DNA of 10,100 bases from Spirogloea muscicola (Eukaryota > Streptophyta > Zygnematophyceae > Spirogloeales > Spirogloeaceae): contig WELB01000090.1 of NCBI GenBank assembly GCA_009602725.1, positions 150,944 to 161,043 of the forward strand, written 5' to 3'. The position numbers were made by a program, and so were the translations under genes. Position 1 is the first letter of the stretch; each line of letters opens with the position of its first letter. The notes beneath the pieces were generated by a model, which searched no databases, had not been told where the DNA came from, and worked only from the letters and a program-made list of their open reading frames with translations. Positions 8,100-10,100 of this stretch are shown here, piece after piece.

Positions 8100-9969
8100 T
8101 CAACTGCGCTTCTCGTCCAAAGTCTCATCTCGCCAGGCCCATCTGCTCAGTAATAGGCCCAGGCAGTACCCCGCGACCGCTCCATATGTGCAGGAGATAG
8201 GCCACTTCTGCACAAATATGGTGGGAACATCAAATTTTGCTGTTAGGCCAGCTTTGCATTCTGAGAACAGTTTAACTATTGGCATCAGCAAAATAACGGA
8301 GGCGTCTGGAAGAGCACAGACTTCACATTTGGAATGCCCAGCTGCATTTGGGTAAGTGTTGCGTGCCTGCCAGGGCTTGTCCCAATCAAGCGGCATAGGC
8401 CATGCACCAAACCAGCAGCCGACTGTGGTACCCAGTGCCAGCGCAATGGCAACGCGCTCCCGCTCATTCCACGGCCTGCACCCAGCAGGCATGCCTGTGC
8501 CTCAAGCCCTATCCACAAGAGCAGGGCCTTCTGCAGAGAGGACCCTGTGCTCGCCTTCTGCAGCAGCTAACTGCTTTGCCATGCAATGAATGATGCCTTC
8601 ATATTGATGTCAAACCCTGAATGAGACTGAGGCGGGAGGATTGGTCTCACTCAAAGGCCAGAAACACGCGCCGAAGGTCGTCCTTGCTCGGACCCAGCAA
8701 AACCGCGCCATGCACGCACTTCATATGAAGTAGGACATTGGCAGAGCGGTGCGATGTCAGCTCTTCTACCAAGAGCATGTCACCATGGCAGGGCGTTCAT
8801 CAAGGGGAACGGTAACACGCAACCATTCCCCTCAGGCAACCTAGACCCTGGACCCTGAGCCCCGGGGCCTTTAGATTGTTGCTGCGGTTCCCTCGAGGCC
8901 CTCTGCCACGCCGCTCTACTTGAGCCTCGGCACAGGGTCAGCTCTTGACACCTTACTGCAGCTGGCGGCGGCACTGTTCGTGCCTCGACCTGCCGAGGCA
9001 GTAGATAGACAGTCCCACTGTGCTCCACAAGCTTATCGTTGCAGGGCTAAGCTACATCGCTAGCCTGGACACAACGACTGCCGCCGTTGGCCACGTCAAG
9101 CTTGACATGGTCGAGCTACAGGGACCATCGGAGGGTGCGGGCAGAGGTGCAACTGACCACGGTTGAGGCCATGAGGAGCGCCCACGATGCTGTTGCATGC
9201 GCATTTCTGCGTCGCCCAACCGCTGCGGTCAGCTGCCAGGTGACCACGGCTCGCCCGCTTTGCCAAGTGGCTGCCCTTGCACCGTTCAAGCCGATCCACG
9301 TAGTCCGGCTTAGCGGCTCTACAGCATAGACTGCAGCTAGGCGTCTGAGGCTGATCGGTGGAGGACTGCGTACGACAGCGACATGGGTGCGCGGAAGAAG
9401 ACCGCCACAGCGAGGAAGCCCACGAAGCCTGCAGGCATGCAATGCACAACGGGCTGGTAGTTAAGGTCCCAAGGCGTGGCAGCCTGCCGTCAGAAGCTGG
9501 CTGCACCGGCCACGCTACTGGCCTCGCTAACAAATTCCGATGAGGCAAGGTCCCCAGTTGCATGCAAGCGCTCCGTGCTGTGGACTTAACAACAAAAAAT
9601 GTGCAGGATTTCAGCAATTAAGTGATTCAAAGTGAATCTAGTCAGTTAAGCGCTAGAGTGGCCAACTACAAAGGCACTAGTGAGAGATAAGGTCAGAAGT
9701 TCGAGGACAAGCAGTCAGGGGTTCGAGTCTGAGCAGCAGCCCGCGCAGACAAGGAGAGCAGCAATCCTAGCGGCCTCCTGACTCGCTCGCTTACCAGCGA
9801 GCAGGCCGGCCGCGGCCCTCGCCAGCGCCGCCGCCGCCTGGAAGCGTGGGACGTGCGCTGCCGCCTCAGCCCCAGCTGCCGGAACGAAGGCTGCGCGGGA
9901 TGCCGCAGCGCGTTGCACGCGAGCTACGATGGCAGGCAGCGCACCGTCAGCCCGGCAGGTCGCTGCCAT
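8100..9969 (-). CDS. PIGF: PIG-F/Gpi11-like GPI-anchor biosynthesis protein, 6 exons
   Basis: Exons in transcription order: 9969..9795, 9428..9374, 9206..9158, 8718..8651, 8475..8367, 8207..8100; 564 nt, phases consistent, 187 residues. PIG-F (yeast Gpi11) is a small multi-spanning ER membrane protein that stabilises the PIG-O and PIG-G/GPI7 ethanolamine-phosphate transferases, which add phosphoethanolamine to the GPI glycan. Seen: hydrophobic stretch about 46-70 ending FFRAP (69-73); TASWALLMAST (82-92); LLGPSKDDLRRVF (100-112), collinear with human LLGPNLKAWLRVF; and the family signature GAWPMPLDWDKPWQ (139-152) continuing KWPISCTYGAVAGY (153-166). The last two blocks are unmistakable. Odd points: the N-terminus is alanine-rich and lacks the first two membrane helices of about 219-residue animal PIG-F, so the start at 9969 (context CCCATGG) may really be an internal exon; intron 5 has a GC donor. 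Exons 1-3 are supported by phase fit and short similarity only and are less sure than 4-6. Confidence 0.88.
8208..8366 (-). other. Likely GC-AG intron, 159 nt, in the PIG-F gene
   Basis: Exon 5 ends CCCTGGCAG, followed by GCACGC, and exon 6 starts after TTTGTGCAG. Removing this segment gives DKPWQ-KWPIS, the gapless family sequence; no GT donor exists at that junction. The intron is 159 nt, a multiple of three, and has no stop in frame, so a retained form would add 53 residues inside the signature motif. Confidence 0.75.
9692..9735. repeat. Imperfect 22-bp tandem repeat, two copies
   Basis: GTCAGAAGTTCGAG at 9692 recurs as GTCAGGGGTTCGAG at 9714, each followed by eight bases ending AGCA or AAGCA. 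It lies in intron 1 of the PIG-F gene. The GGTTCGAGTC core recalls a tRNA T-loop, but no tRNA fold was found. Confidence 0.6.
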
Positions 9970-10100
9970 GGGCTGGCATGCACGAGCGCCGCGATGGCTG
10001 CAGCGGCCGCCGCCTGCAGGCGGCGTCGGCGGCGGCGCGGGCCCCGAGAGTCAGCTCCGGCGGCGAAGGCGCAGGCTGCGGCAGAAGCGGCGCCGGCGGC
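9970..10100 (-). promoter_or_regulatory. GC-rich 5' flank of the PIG-F gene
   Basis: This flank is extremely GC-rich with many GCC/GGC runs. In the PIG-F frame there is a TGA at 10053..10051 (- strand), then an open stretch to the ATG at 9969. It is either 5' UTR/promoter or contains the acceptor of a further upstream exon (CTGCAG occurs twice between about 10000 and 10025). No TATA-like element is seen. Confidence 0.4.

Noticed and set aside
8016-8353. Stop-free + strand frame of about 112 codons ending at a GGTAAGT donor-like site
   Set aside because: It is antisense to the PIG-F exons 8100..8207 and the adjoining intron. Its translation has no family resemblance, whereas the opposite strand carries the clear PIG-F signature.
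9046-9165. + strand frame (L-S-Y-I-A-S-L-D...) behind a TTGCAG acceptor-like site, looking like a terminal exon
   Set aside because: It lies mostly antisense to PIG-F intron 3 and touches exon 3. No compatible upstream + strand exon was found and no protein family is recognisable.
9096-9617. 173-codon open frame on the - strand
   Set aside because: It runs through exons 2 and 3 and introns of the PIG-F gene in other frames. Its composition is cysteine/serine/arginine-rich noise with no motif.
9690-9735. tRNA-like GGTTCGAGTC sequence
   Set aside because: The flanking bases do not form the T-stem, acceptor stem or anticodon arm of a tRNA. It is better explained as a 22-bp tandem repeat.

Overview
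The window is nuclear DNA from a eukaryote of the green lineage, most likely a green alga. Coding sequence is cut into many short exons by spliceosomal introns. The 5' exons are very GC-rich (alanine/glycine/arginine codons) while introns are of mixed composition. The encoded proteins resemble plant versions of two housekeeping membrane proteins. There is no sign of bacterial operons, mobile-element genes, CRISPR or rRNA. The species cannot be named from the sequence alone.

Left part, + strand, 18..6380: one complete 22-exon gene for a Na+(K+)/H+ antiporter of the endosomal NHX5/NHX6 (animal NHE6/7/9) branch of the CPA1 family. I rebuilt it exon by exon from splice sites, phases and family motifs. 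The exons sum to 1890 nt, an exact multiple of three, giving 629 residues plus a stop. Five exons are only 20-32 nt long. Two introns (916..1262 and 2946..3092) are AT-AC introns with textbook minor-spliceosome (U12-type) donors and branch sites. A third (4202..4437) is a probable GT-AG U12 intron.

Middle, 6381..8099: about 1.7 kb between two convergent genes. No gene is recognised here, only candidate TGTAA poly(A) signals and two short palindromes.

Right part, - strand, 9969..8100: a 6-exon gene for a PIG-F/Gpi11-like protein, an ER-membrane subunit of GPI-anchor ethanolamine-phosphate transfer. The exons sum to 564 nt (187 residues plus stop). Its last intron appears to use a rare GC donor and is 159 nt with no stop in frame. 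The N-terminus is shorter than in animal PIG-F, so an upstream exon may lie beyond the window.

The two genes share no pathway. One acts on endosomal/Golgi pH and cation balance, the other on GPI-anchor synthesis in the ER. They are ordinary convergent neighbours. The most notable signal is the set of minor-spliceosome introns and micro-exons, not a new gene system.
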